A stretch of 64,000 nucleotides of DNA from a bacterium D16-56 (GTDB lineage Bacteria; Bacillota; Clostridia; Lachnospirales; Lachnospiraceae). The stretch spans positions 33,622-97,621 of the forward strand of contig RAYY01000016.1 of assembly GCA_003611875.1 (NCBI GenBank), written 5' to 3'. The position numbers and the translations under genes are program-made. The notes under the pieces are model-generated. The model made no database searches. It had not been told where the DNA came from and saw nothing but the letters and a program-made list of their open reading frames with translations. How positions within the stretch are numbered: the first letter of the stretch is position 1; each line of letters opens with the position of its first letter. Of this stretch, positions 53,674 to 60,710 are shown in pieces.

Positions 53674-54966
53674 ATGAAGCAGGATATGATTGTTGTTCTG
53701 GATCTTGGCAGTACAGAAAATACGGTAGTTGCCCGTCAGATTCGGGATTTGGGCGTGTACAGTGAAATCCATCCCCACGATATCAGTGTGGAGCAGTTAA
53801 ACCAAATGCAGAATGTAAAAGGAATCATACTGAATGGAGGAAAAAACCGGGTGGTGGACGGTGTGCCGGTGGATGTAGATTCTGCCATTTATGACTGGGG
53901 ATGCCCAATACTTTCCATAGATCATCCTACAGCTAGATGTGAAAGGCGTCTGGAAGAGCTTCCTGATGAGGATGAGCTGAAACAATTTGTATTTGATACT
54001 TGTAAAGCCCAGGCAAATTGGAACATGAAGAATTTTATTGAGGATCAGGTGGAAGCAGTCAGAAAACAGGTGGGGGATAAGAAGGTACTTTTGGCTCTTT
54101 CCGGAGGCGTGGATTCTTCTGTGGTAGCGGCTCTTTTGATTAAGGCAATCGGCCAGCAGCTTATATGTGTTCATGTAAACCATGGTCTTATGAGAAAAAA
54201 TGAGTCTGAGAGCGTGGTAGAGGTATTTAAAAACCAGCTTCACGCCAATTTGATCTATGTAGATGCAGTGGAGCGTTTTCTTGGAAAGCTGGAAGGCGTG
54301 GCGGATCCAGAGCAGAAAAGGAAGATCATTGGCAGTGAGTTTATCCGGGTGTTTGAGGAGGAGGCGAGAAAACTGGAGGGTATTGATTTCCTGGGTCAGG
54401 GAACCATCTATCCGGACATTATTGAAAGCGGAACCAAGACAGCAAAGATGGTAAAGTCCCATCACAATGTGGGCGGGCTGCCGGAGGATCTGAAGTTTGA
54501 ACTGGTGGAGCCGTTAAAGCAGCTTTTTAAGGATGAGGTGCGGGCCTGCGGCGTGGAGCTGGGCCTGCCGGAGAATATGGTGTACCGTCAGCCGTTTCCG
54601 GGGCCTGGGCTGGGTGTGAGATGCCTGGGAGCGATTACCAGGGATCGGCTGGAAGCAGTGCGGGAGTCAGATGCGATTCTCAGAGAGGAGTTTGCAAGGG
54701 CTGGGCTTGATAAGAAGGTGTGGCAGTATTTTACCGTGGTGCCGGATTTTAAGTCGGTTGGGGTGAAGAATAATGCCAGATGTTTTGATTATATGGTGAT
54801 TATCCGGGCAATTAACACCGTGGACGCTATGAGTGCGACCATCGAAAGGGTGGATTGGGATGTGCTGGAGAGAATTACAGAGAGGATTTTGGCAGAGGTG
54901 GGGAATGTTTGCAGGGTTTGTTATGATATGAGTCCGAAGCCGCCGGCAACGATTGAGTTCGAATAG
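53674..54966 (+). CDS. guaA: GMP synthase with degenerate amidotransferase domain
   Basis: 430 residues, against about 515 for standard GuaA. The ATP pyrophosphatase part is intact: PP-loop LSGGVDSS (about 143-149), GSEFIRVFEEEA, QGTIYPD, KSHHNVGG, FPGPGLG and the C-terminal YDMSPKPPATIEFE dimerisation end. The N-terminal domain keeps the first half of a class I amidotransferase (MIVVLDLGSTENTVVARQI). Where GICYG should hold the catalytic Cys it reads SIDHP, and the second half with the His-Glu pair is missing. It should amidate XMP with free ammonia or a partner glutaminase. AAAGGAG is eight bases before the chosen ATG; the frame has no sign of recent disruption. Confidence 0.92.
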   Translation: MKQDMIVVLDLGSTENTVVARQIRDLGVYSEIHPHDISVEQLNQMQNVKGIILNGGKNRVVDGVPVDVDSAIYDWGCPILSIDHPTARCERRLEELPDEDELKQFVFDTCKAQANWNMKNFIEDQVEAVRKQVGDKKVLLALSGGVDSSVVAALLIKAIGQQLICVHVNHGLMRKNESESVVEVFKNQLHANLIYVDAVERFLGKLEGVADPEQKRKIIGSEFIRVFEEEARKLEGIDFLGQGTIYPDIIESGTKTAKMVKSHHNVGGLPEDLKFELVEPLKQLFKDEVRACGVELGLPENMVYRQPFPGPGLGVRCLGAITRDRLEAVRESDAILREEFARAGLDKKVWQYFTVVPDFKSVGVKNNARCFDYMVIIRAINTVDAMSATIERVDWDVLERITERILAEVGNVCRVCYDMSPKPPATIEFE

Positions 54967-54973
54967 TAAACGC

Positions 54974-55014
54974 AAAGCCGGGAAGCCGCATAAACAGCGG
55001 ACTTTCCGGCTTTT
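54974..55014 (+). terminator. Terminator of guaA
   Basis: AAGCCGG-AAG-CCGC pairs with GCGG-CTT-CCGGCTT and runs into TTTT. The foreign element begins just after it. Confidence 0.8.
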
Positions 55015-55025
55015 GATATGGGGCG

Positions 55026-55044
55026 TGATACCTTTTTGATACCT
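55026..55044. repeat. Direct repeat at presumed element edge
   Basis: TGATACCT occurs at 55026-55033 and 55037-55044, 11 bases apart, between the guaA terminator and the first element gene. Short close direct repeats at an element end could be integrase or Xis arm sites; no second copy is visible in the window. Confidence 0.3.
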
Positions 55045-55049
55045 AAATA

Positions 55050-55502
55050 TCAAGCTTGGCTGAACCATTCCTTATAAACCGAAATAGTGCTAGCATATGT
55101 AGATTGGTTAGTTGCGTAAAACTGTTTTTGATTTTCATCATTTACTAATTTGTATATTTCTTGTTTATACAATTTTTCAAAGCGTATTTTGTCGATTTTA
55201 TTATCAATATATTTACCACATGCTTCTTCATAAGCGTTTCGATATTGCTCTTCTGCTGTATAATATGCTTGTTGAAGAATGGTATTATCTGGACTCCTTT
55301 GTAATTCAACTGAGTAATGAGTTAATTCCTTAGTAGCATCTGAAATTAGACTTCTAATTTGGGTTTCAAATGCTCCTTGGGCAGTTAAAGTTTGGGTTGA
55401 TACCATATCATTATATCGGCTAGTTAATTTTATATACATATAAAGATTGATTGCCGATATAATAAAAGAACAAATTGAGATGATAAGTGAAACGATATTC
55501 AT
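55050..55502 (-). CDS. Hypothetical membrane-anchored protein, 150 aa
   Basis: Not recognised. One N-terminal membrane helix (about residues 4-25), then a soluble helical domain rich in Gln, Tyr and charged residues, likely coiled coil (about 30-130). AGGAG precedes the start. It follows a 91-residue gene and an XRE-type regulator on the same strand, so the three may be one operon. The layout (regulator, small soluble protein, anchored helical protein) is seen in some host-defence or surface-exclusion modules, but no motif supports a specific role. Confidence 0.65.
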   Translation of the reverse strand: MNIVSLIISICSFIISAINLYMYIKLTSRYNDMVSTQTLTAQGAFETQIRSLISDATKELTHYSVELQRSPDNTILQQAYYTAEEQYRNAYEEACGKYIDNKIDKIRFEKLYKQEIYKLVNDENQKQFYATNQSTYASTISVYKEWFSQA

Positions 55503-55514
55503 AAAAATACTCCT

Positions 55515-55790
55515 TTATTGTTTTTTTGTTTCTTGAGCTTGCGCTATCAGTTTTCGGACTTCTCCCATAAGGGATAGTGTTGCAGTATTATCAAAAGATT
55601 CTAAAATTATACGTAAATCACCAATTTCATCTTCTAAATAGCGAAGAATCTGGCTGATCTGTGAAGATGTAATAGGTTGTCCATCTACTTTGCAATTTAG
55701 TATGGTAGATACAACTTGAATTACATTTTGTTGTGTGGGTTTTTCAATGAGCAATGTAGCTTGTTTGTGTGCAAATTCTTTAAATGTCAT
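55515..55790 (-). CDS. Hypothetical protein, 91 aa
   Basis: Not recognised. A small helical acidic protein with a conserved-looking core GQPITSSQISQILRYLEDEIGDL. The frame reaches 55820, but the ATG at 55790 has GGGAG ten bases upstream and was preferred; the longer form would overlap the regulator gene. It lies 12 bases before the membrane-anchored protein gene, so the two are probably co-translated. Confidence 0.6.
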   Translation of the reverse strand: MTFKEFAHKQATLLIEKPTQQNVIQVVSTILNCKVDGQPITSSQISQILRYLEDEIGDLRIILESFDNTATLSLMGEVRKLIAQAQETKKQ

Positions 55791-55795
55791 AGTGT

Positions 55796-56374
55796 TTAAT
55801 CTCCCTTTCTGTTTTTCCACTTGTAACTATTATTTTTCTTATCATTTCCTTTTTCATCAACACTGCTACTCGTAGCAGGCCAGTTGATTTTCCACTCAAA
55901 ATACTCGTCCTCTGAAATCTCTCCGCTTTTTAACTGCTCTTTCCTCAAACACCACTCCCGCATGAAATCATTGACTAATCCATACTCTAGCCACATACCC
56001 ACCGGGGCATGAGCAGGCCAATCATCATTATCATAATAACGCACTGATTTATCATCAGAAGCGTTGCATTTACCGGGATTGCGGACAAGCTGGAATAAAT
56101 GGATCGTACTGCGGTCGTCCTCGTCAAGCCAAAGGAATGTGAGCATAATATCCTCGGCGCAACCAGGAGTAACACCGATAAAATGGATATAATTGACATT
56201 CAGTATCTTTGCCATTTCCATTAAAGTGTTGTTTTTGGGAACACGATAGCCGGATTCATACTGTGCGATACGAACATCAGCATTGCGTTCCTCATATCCC
56301 AATTTCAAGCCTAGTTCACGCTGTGTCAAGCCCCGGAACGTGCGTATTCTCTTTATCCGTTCTCCTAATACCAT
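55796..56374 (-). CDS. XRE-family regulator with C-terminal domain
   Basis: 192 residues. Residues 1-65 are an XRE helix-turn-helix (LGERIKRIRTFRGLTQRELGLKLGY, IAQYESGYRVPKNNTLMEMAKIL). The remaining 125 residues are acidic, with many Trp/Tyr (DNDDWPAHAPVGMWLEYGLVNDFMREW), as in HTH proteins carried by gut Firmicute mobile elements. A start at 56380 is possible, but AAAGG would then be only four bases away. Likely regulator of the element genes. Confidence 0.8.
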   Translation of the reverse strand: MVLGERIKRIRTFRGLTQRELGLKLGYEERNADVRIAQYESGYRVPKNNTLMEMAKILNVNYIHFIGVTPGCAEDIMLTFLWLDEDDRSTIHLFQLVRNPGKCNASDDKSVRYYDNDDWPAHAPVGMWLEYGLVNDFMREWCLRKEQLKSGEISEDEYFEWKINWPATSSSVDEKGNDKKNNSYKWKNRKGD

Positions 56375-56396
56375 AGTCATGTATCCTTTCTGAAAA

Positions 56397-56903
56397 TTAG
56401 AGTGATTGTTTTGAAATTATCATGTTACATCTGCTCCACAACTCGTCTTTATATGCAAATACATCTTTATCAATCTTTCTTTCAACAAAGCCGACTTTTT
56501 CATAACATTGCTTTGCTAATACGTTTTTACTGAAAACATTTAGTTGAACCACTTTTGCGCCGGTTATCTGAAAAGCGAATTGCAGAGCCAGATTCAGCAT
56601 TTCTTTTCCGTAACCTTTTCCACGTTTGTTTTTATCAACAATAACAAATTTAAGAAAACCAATATTGTCTGCTGTATTGACAGAATAACAGAAGAAGCCT
56701 ACTGCCTGTCCGCTGTTTTCAGTTGCTACATAAGCACTGTCTGTCCAGTCCATTGCATTTTTCTCTAATAAATCATGGAAAGATTTTTGTGTCATGGGGT
56801 ATGGCAAAAGATTTGCACACCAAAAAGCATGAGTTCTTTCGTCATCAATCCATTTTGATACATATTCGTAATCTTTGCTTGATATATACGGTCGGATTCT
56901 CAT
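56397..56903 (-). CDS. GNAT acetyltransferase (RimI/RimJ-like)
   Basis: 168 residues. Acetyl-CoA loop in VIVDKNKRGKGYGKEMLNLALQFAF with R-G-K-G-Y-G. The C-terminal NVFSKNVLAKQCYEKVGFVE is the usual GNAT end, and the N terminus RIRPYISSKDYEYVSKWI fits the RimJ-like group. A GGAAAGG-like site lies upstream. Substrate unknown. Confidence 0.85.
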   Translation of the reverse strand: MRIRPYISSKDYEYVSKWIDDERTHAFWCANLLPYPMTQKSFHDLLEKNAMDWTDSAYVATENSGQAVGFFCYSVNTADNIGFLKFVIVDKNKRGKGYGKEMLNLALQFAFQITGAKVVQLNVFSKNVLAKQCYEKVGFVERKIDKDVFAYKDELWSRCNMIISKQSL

Positions 56904-56941
56904 AAATGGAATGTCCTTTCTCCAATTTATTTATAAATTTG

Positions 56942-57415
56942 TTATAGGTAGTACACCATAATATATTCTTCCTCATTCTCCTTTACAATCTCAAAACCAA
57001 TCTTTAAATACATCTTTGTCGCATAATTGGCTTTCTGAACAGAAAGAGAAACCCGACTGTACCCATGTGATTTAAGCAGGGTAAGAATTTCTTTCATCAT
57101 AGCCGTTCCAATGCCAAAACCCCGGTATTTTTTATAAAGAGAGATTGCCAAAGAGGGCGTTTCATCATCTATATGTCCGTAATCGTTCATAATGCGAACC
57201 CAAACAGCCCCAACAATCTTACCGCCAACCTCTGCCACTAATCCCCAATCATCTTTGGATTCCCCGAAATGCTTAACATAAATCTGTAATTCGGGAGATG
57301 AAATAATACTTTTGGGTGGAGGTTCGATACCCTCTGGAATAAAGATTGCTTCATATAGAAAATTATCCAGTAACGGATATTCCTGTTTTTGTATTTTTCG
57401 TATCGTTACGTCCAT
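56942..57415 (-). CDS. GNAT acetyltransferase
   Basis: 157 residues. GNAT core SLAISLYKKYRGFGIGTAMMKEILTLL with RGFGIG, then VSLSVQKANYATKMYLKIGFEIV. The ATG at 57415 has GAGAGG seven bases upstream; longer in-frame starts fall inside its promoter. Possibly an antibiotic- or metabolite-modifying enzyme carried by the element. Confidence 0.85.
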   Translation of the reverse strand: MDVTIRKIQKQEYPLLDNFLYEAIFIPEGIEPPPKSIISSPELQIYVKHFGESKDDWGLVAEVGGKIVGAVWVRIMNDYGHIDDETPSLAISLYKKYRGFGIGTAMMKEILTLLKSHGYSRVSLSVQKANYATKMYLKIGFEIVKENEEEYIMVYYL

Positions 57416-57446
57416 AGCTGACCTCTCAATTCTGTATTCTCCATAT

Positions 57447-57475
57447 ATTCTAGCATAATTAAGATAATACAGCAA
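57447..57475 (-). promoter_or_regulatory. Promoter of the leftward GNAT gene
   Basis: On the minus strand: TTGCTG (57475-57470), 17-base spacer, TAGAAT (57452-57447). Confidence 0.55.
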
Positions 57476-57486
57476 CAAAAACTTAT

Positions 57487-57590
57487 CAGAAATGCTAAAT
57501 TTAATAAAAAAGATAAGTTTAACAAATAAGCTATTGACAATAACAGAAATGTTAAGTATAATTCAAATACAGAGCTTAACAAAAACGCTA
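57487..57590 (+). promoter_or_regulatory. xis-int promoter inside a degenerate tandem repeat
   Basis: A consensus promoter TTGACA (57534-57539), 17 bases, TATAAT (57557-57562). Around it CAGAAATGCTAA (57488) recurs as CAGAAATGTTAA (57544), and TTTAACAAATAAGCTA (57518-57533) recurs as CTTAACAAAAACGCTA (57575-57590), 56-57 bases apart. The repeats probably bind a regulator or Xis/Int. Confidence 0.7.
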
Positions 57591-57609
57591 AACAAAAGGA
57601 GGATATTGA

Positions 57610-57801
57610 ATGAAGAATGAACTATTTGTAACTGCCGGGGAGGTAGCGCAGGAGTTAGGCGTTTCCAAACCATTTGCTTACAAATTAGTACGACAGATGA
57701 ATGAGGAACTGGAAGAAAAAGGTTTTATCACAATCGCCGGACGTGTCAGCAGAAAATATTATGAAGAAAAATTCTACGGCATGGCACAAGCGGCGAACTA
57801 A
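57610..57801 (+). CDS. Excisionase-like HTH protein
   Basis: 63 residues. A small winged-helix-type protein: LFVTAGEVAQELGVSKPFAYKLVRQMNEEL gives a MerR/Xis-like helix-turn-helix, with a basic tail (RVSRKYYEEKFYG). It sits 12 bases before the integrase gene, the standard position of an excisionase/directionality factor. GGAGG lies directly upstream. Confidence 0.8.
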   Translation: MKNELFVTAGEVAQELGVSKPFAYKLVRQMNEELEEKGFITIAGRVSRKYYEEKFYGMAQAAN

Positions 57802-57813
57802 GGAGGGCGGATT

Positions 57814-58899
57814 ATGGCGGCATATAAAGATGAACAGCGTGGAACATGGTATGTATCGTTCCATTATTATGACTGGACGGGGAAGAACTGCCGAAAAGTC
57901 AAGAGAGGTTTCAAAACCAAAAGAGAAGCTACGGAGTGGGAACACCATTTCCGTATGAAAGAAGCGGCTGACTTGGATATGACTTTTGGGGAATTTGTGC
58001 AGGCATACACAAGGGATATGAAGCCGAAGCTGAAGCACAATACTTGGCTGACAAAGGAGCATATCTTACGCACAAAATTATTACCGTACTTTGAGAATAA
58101 GAAAATGTGTGATATTCGTGCAAAAGATATTATTCAGTGGCAGAATGAGCAGATTTCCTATCGTGATGAAAAAGGAAAGCCTTATGCGCCGACTTATCTG
58201 AAAACTCTACAATCTGAATTAAGCGCATTATTTAATCATGCGGTACGGTTCTACGAATTAAAGAGCAATCCTGTTGTCAAAGCCGGGCCGCTTGGGAAAG
58301 GGAAAGCGGAAGAAATGCTTTTTTGGACGAAAGAAGAATATCTGAAATTCATTGAAGCAGTAAAGGATAAGCCATATTCCTATCAAGCATTTCAAATTTT
58401 ATACTGGTGTGGCTTGCGTGTTGGCGAACTTTTAGCACTCACACCGCAGGATATAGATTTTGATAACAAGGTCATTCGGATAACAAAATCTTATCAGCGG
58501 TTAGAGGGAAAAGATGTGGTAACAGACCCAAAGACACCGAAAAGCAAGCGCAATGTCAGTATGCCGGACTTTTTATGTGAGGAATTAAAAGAGTATCTCG
58601 GCAGGCTGTACGGACTTCTCCCGACTGACCGTATCTTTCATCTGACAAAAAGTTTCCTGCACCATGAAATGACGAAAGGGGCGGGGAAAGCAGGGGTAAA
58701 GCGCATTAGAATCCACGATTTGAGACATTCTCATGTTTCGTTGTTAATCAGCATGGGATTTTCGGCGGTATCAATCGGGAACAGGGTAGGGCATGAAAGC
58801 GTGGATATTACGTTTCGATACGCCCATATGTTCCCGACAGAACAGATACAAATGGCAGAGTTGTTGAACGCAGAGTTTAAGGAGGGTACAAAAGAATGA
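57814..58899 (+). CDS. int: Tyrosine site-specific integrase
   Basis: 361 residues. An N-terminal arm-binding domain (about 1-50), a SAM-like core-binding domain (about 57-150) and a catalytic domain. Catalytic residues visible: Arg202 (CGLRVGEL), His301 and Arg304 (IHDLRHSH), His327 (GHESVDITFRYAHM) and Tyr336. It integrates and excises the element, helped by the Xis-like protein. Its last four bases overlap the next gene (ATGA). The target may be the guaA 3' end nearby. Confidence 0.95.
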   Translation: MAAYKDEQRGTWYVSFHYYDWTGKNCRKVKRGFKTKREATEWEHHFRMKEAADLDMTFGEFVQAYTRDMKPKLKHNTWLTKEHILRTKLLPYFENKKMCDIRAKDIIQWQNEQISYRDEKGKPYAPTYLKTLQSELSALFNHAVRFYELKSNPVVKAGPLGKGKAEEMLFWTKEEYLKFIEAVKDKPYSYQAFQILYWCGLRVGELLALTPQDIDFDNKVIRITKSYQRLEGKDVVTDPKTPKSKRNVSMPDFLCEELKEYLGRLYGLLPTDRIFHLTKSFLHHEMTKGAGKAGVKRIRIHDLRHSHVSLLISMGFSAVSIGNRVGHESVDITFRYAHMFPTEQIQMAELLNAEFKEGTKE

Positions 58900-59285
58900 G
58901 CGGCACACACAAATATCCAACAATCAGTTTTCGCATTTCTCCCAGAGAACGGGAAGAAATCGAAGCAAGGATTTTTGTAAGCGGCATGAAAAAGAAAGAT
59001 TATTTTGTTCGTTCCTGTATTTACAATTATGTATGTGTGGTAGGGAAGAAAGAAACGGTGTATCAGATTGTGGAAAAATTACAGGAAATGCAGAACCGTA
59101 TGGAAGAACTGGCAGGGCAGATAAAAGGCGGAAAGCCGGAGGTTGCTACCGAAGAAATCAAAGAATTACAGACATCTTATGAGGATATGTTAAAGGCAAT
59201 TCTTTGGATGTTGGACGGAGCAAAATATCTGTGGCAGGGAAACACCAACGGAGAAGAAAAAAGCCCCGACAGCGGCAACTGTTAG
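58896..59285 (+). CDS. MobC-like mobilisation accessory protein
   Basis: 129 residues. The N-terminal TISFRISPREREEIEARIFVSGMKKKDYFVRSCI matches ribbon-helix-helix relaxosome accessory proteins (MobC group); the rest is a coiled coil (about 50-100). It probably helps the relaxase at oriT. Translationally coupled to int. Confidence 0.75.
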   Translation: MSGTHKYPTISFRISPREREEIEARIFVSGMKKKDYFVRSCIYNYVCVVGKKETVYQIVEKLQEMQNRMEELAGQIKGGKPEVATEEIKELQTSYEDMLKAILWMLDGAKYLWQGNTNGEEKSPDSGNC

Positions 59286-59290
59286 GGCTG

Positions 59291-59345
59291 TGATAACTGG
59301 AAAACCTCTGTTATCAATCTCACAATATCAGTATAGCAGAGGTTT
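59291..59345 (+). promoter_or_regulatory. Alternative hairpins before the RepA-like gene
   Basis: TGATAAC (59291-59297) can pair with GTTATCA (59310-59316), or AAACCTCTG (59302-59310) with CAGAGGTTT (59337-59345). The two hairpins exclude each other, as in attenuators; the second is followed by TTTCTTCC and may act as a terminator. Confidence 0.5.
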
Positions 59346-59383
59346 CTTCCAGTGACAACGATTTTTCAGAAATGGAGGGCATT

Positions 59384-60361
59384 ATGGAAGAAACAAAAAC
59401 AGAATTACAGTTGATTAAATTGTCAGAAATACAGTCGCAGGAAGTTTCTTGGCTGTGGTTTCCGTTTATCCCTTATGGCAAGCTGACAATCGTACAAGGC
59501 GATCCGGGGGATGGAAAAACAACATTTATACTGAATATAGCGGCGAAGCTGTCAAAGGGAGAGGGATTAGACAGTGAAATGAAACTGACAGAACCTTTGA
59601 ATGTAATCTATCAGAGTGCGGAGGACGGTCTTGCTGATACGGTCAAGCCCCGGTTAGAACAGGCAAAGGCAGACTGTGAAAAAATCTCGGTTATTGATGA
59701 AAGGATAAAATCACTTTCTATGATAGATGTACGGCTGGAAGAAGCCGTTATAAAGACAGGCGCAAAGCTGCTGATTTTAGACCCAATACAAGCCTATTTG
59801 GGCGGCGGTATGGATATGAACCGGGCAAACGAAGCAAGGGATATGACGAAGAAATTAGCGGCACTGGCAGAGAAATACCAGTGTGCGATTGTCCTTGTCG
59901 GGCACATGAACAAAGCGGCAGGAAATAAAGCGGCATATAGGGGAATGGGCTCGATTGATTTCTTTGCAGTCGCTAGAAGCGTCCTCTTAGTCGGCAGGGT
60001 TGAGGGGGAAGAAAATATAAGGGCTGTGGTGCAGATTAAAAATAACCTTGCGGCGTTCGGACACCCAAAAGCGTTTGCACTGTCGGAGGACGGTTTTCAA
60101 TGGCTAGGGGATTATGAGATTACCGCTGATGAAGTGTTAGGCGGCATTGCCCCAAAAGCAAATAAAATGGAACAGGCGAAGCGTCTGCTTCGGGAACTGG
60201 CAGAAACAAACAATGCCATGCAGAGCAATGAGATTTTTAATCTAGCGGACGAACAAGGCATATCGAAGCGGACACTGGAAAATGCGAAGAAAGAGTTAGG
60301 TGTCCGGGCGAAGCGGATAAACAACACATGGTATTGGGAACTGGATAAAATCAGACAGTGA
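59384..60361 (+). CDS. RepA-like RecA-fold ATPase
   Basis: 325 residues. A hexameric helicase/RecA-type ATPase as in RepA of mobilisable plasmids (AAA_25): Walker A GDPGDGKTT (39-47), Walker B LLILDPIQAYLG, VLVGHMNKAAG as sensor strand. A C-terminal winged-helix-like region (about 265-325) follows. It probably supports replication of the excised circle. GGAGGGC precedes ATG 59384; the ATG at 59372 lies upstream of that site. Confidence 0.85.
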   Translation: MEETKTELQLIKLSEIQSQEVSWLWFPFIPYGKLTIVQGDPGDGKTTFILNIAAKLSKGEGLDSEMKLTEPLNVIYQSAEDGLADTVKPRLEQAKADCEKISVIDERIKSLSMIDVRLEEAVIKTGAKLLILDPIQAYLGGGMDMNRANEARDMTKKLAALAEKYQCAIVLVGHMNKAAGNKAAYRGMGSIDFFAVARSVLLVGRVEGEENIRAVVQIKNNLAAFGHPKAFALSEDGFQWLGDYEITADEVLGGIAPKANKMEQAKRLLRELAETNNAMQSNEIFNLADEQGISKRTLENAKKELGVRAKRINNTWYWELDKIRQ

Positions 60362-60433
60362 CGGACAGGCAAAGTAACAGCGCAACAATGCAGAGTATTA
60401 GAATTTTGCAGTCTTGGAATTACGTTCTTGAAG

Positions 60434-60472
60434 ATTGCAAGGTTGCAAAAATTATAGACATTGCAATGTTGC
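60434..60472 (+). repeat. Iteron-like direct repeats
   Basis: ATTGCAAGGTTGC (60434-60446) and ATTGCAATGTTGC (60460-60472), one mismatch, 26 bases apart, directly after the RepA-like gene. They could be Rep-binding iterons of a replication origin. Confidence 0.45.
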
Positions 60473-60506
60473 GTTGTTGGAAAAAGCCGGAAAGCGGCGG
60501 TATCAA

Positions 60507-60679
60507 GGCGGCGAAAGGCCGCCCCGTCCGTTAGGACGGTATGCTGTCCAACGGACAGCTTGCCCCCCGGCAGGGCGCAAAACCCGCTTGCGGGTTGCAT
60601 TTTTGTTGGCGTAGCTGACAAAAGTGCTTTTGCGTTACTTTCGCAGAAAGTAACAAAGGCTATGCGCCGTATCCGGCGC
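60507..60679. other. Hairpin array, probable oriT/oriV region
   Basis: Six perfect short hairpins in 173 bases: GGCGGC/GCCGCC (60507), CCGTCC/GGACGG (60524), GCTGTCC/GGACAGC (60543), AACCCGC/GCGGGTT (60581), GTTACTTTC/GAAAGTAAC (60634) and GCGCCG/CGGCGC (60664). The block ends 31 bases before the MobV relaxase gene, where oriT of this relaxase class normally lies. No protein frame fits the gap 60362-60710. Confidence 0.6.
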
Positions 60680-60710
60680 TCATTACCCGACAGGGAGAAA
60701 GGGAAATTGA

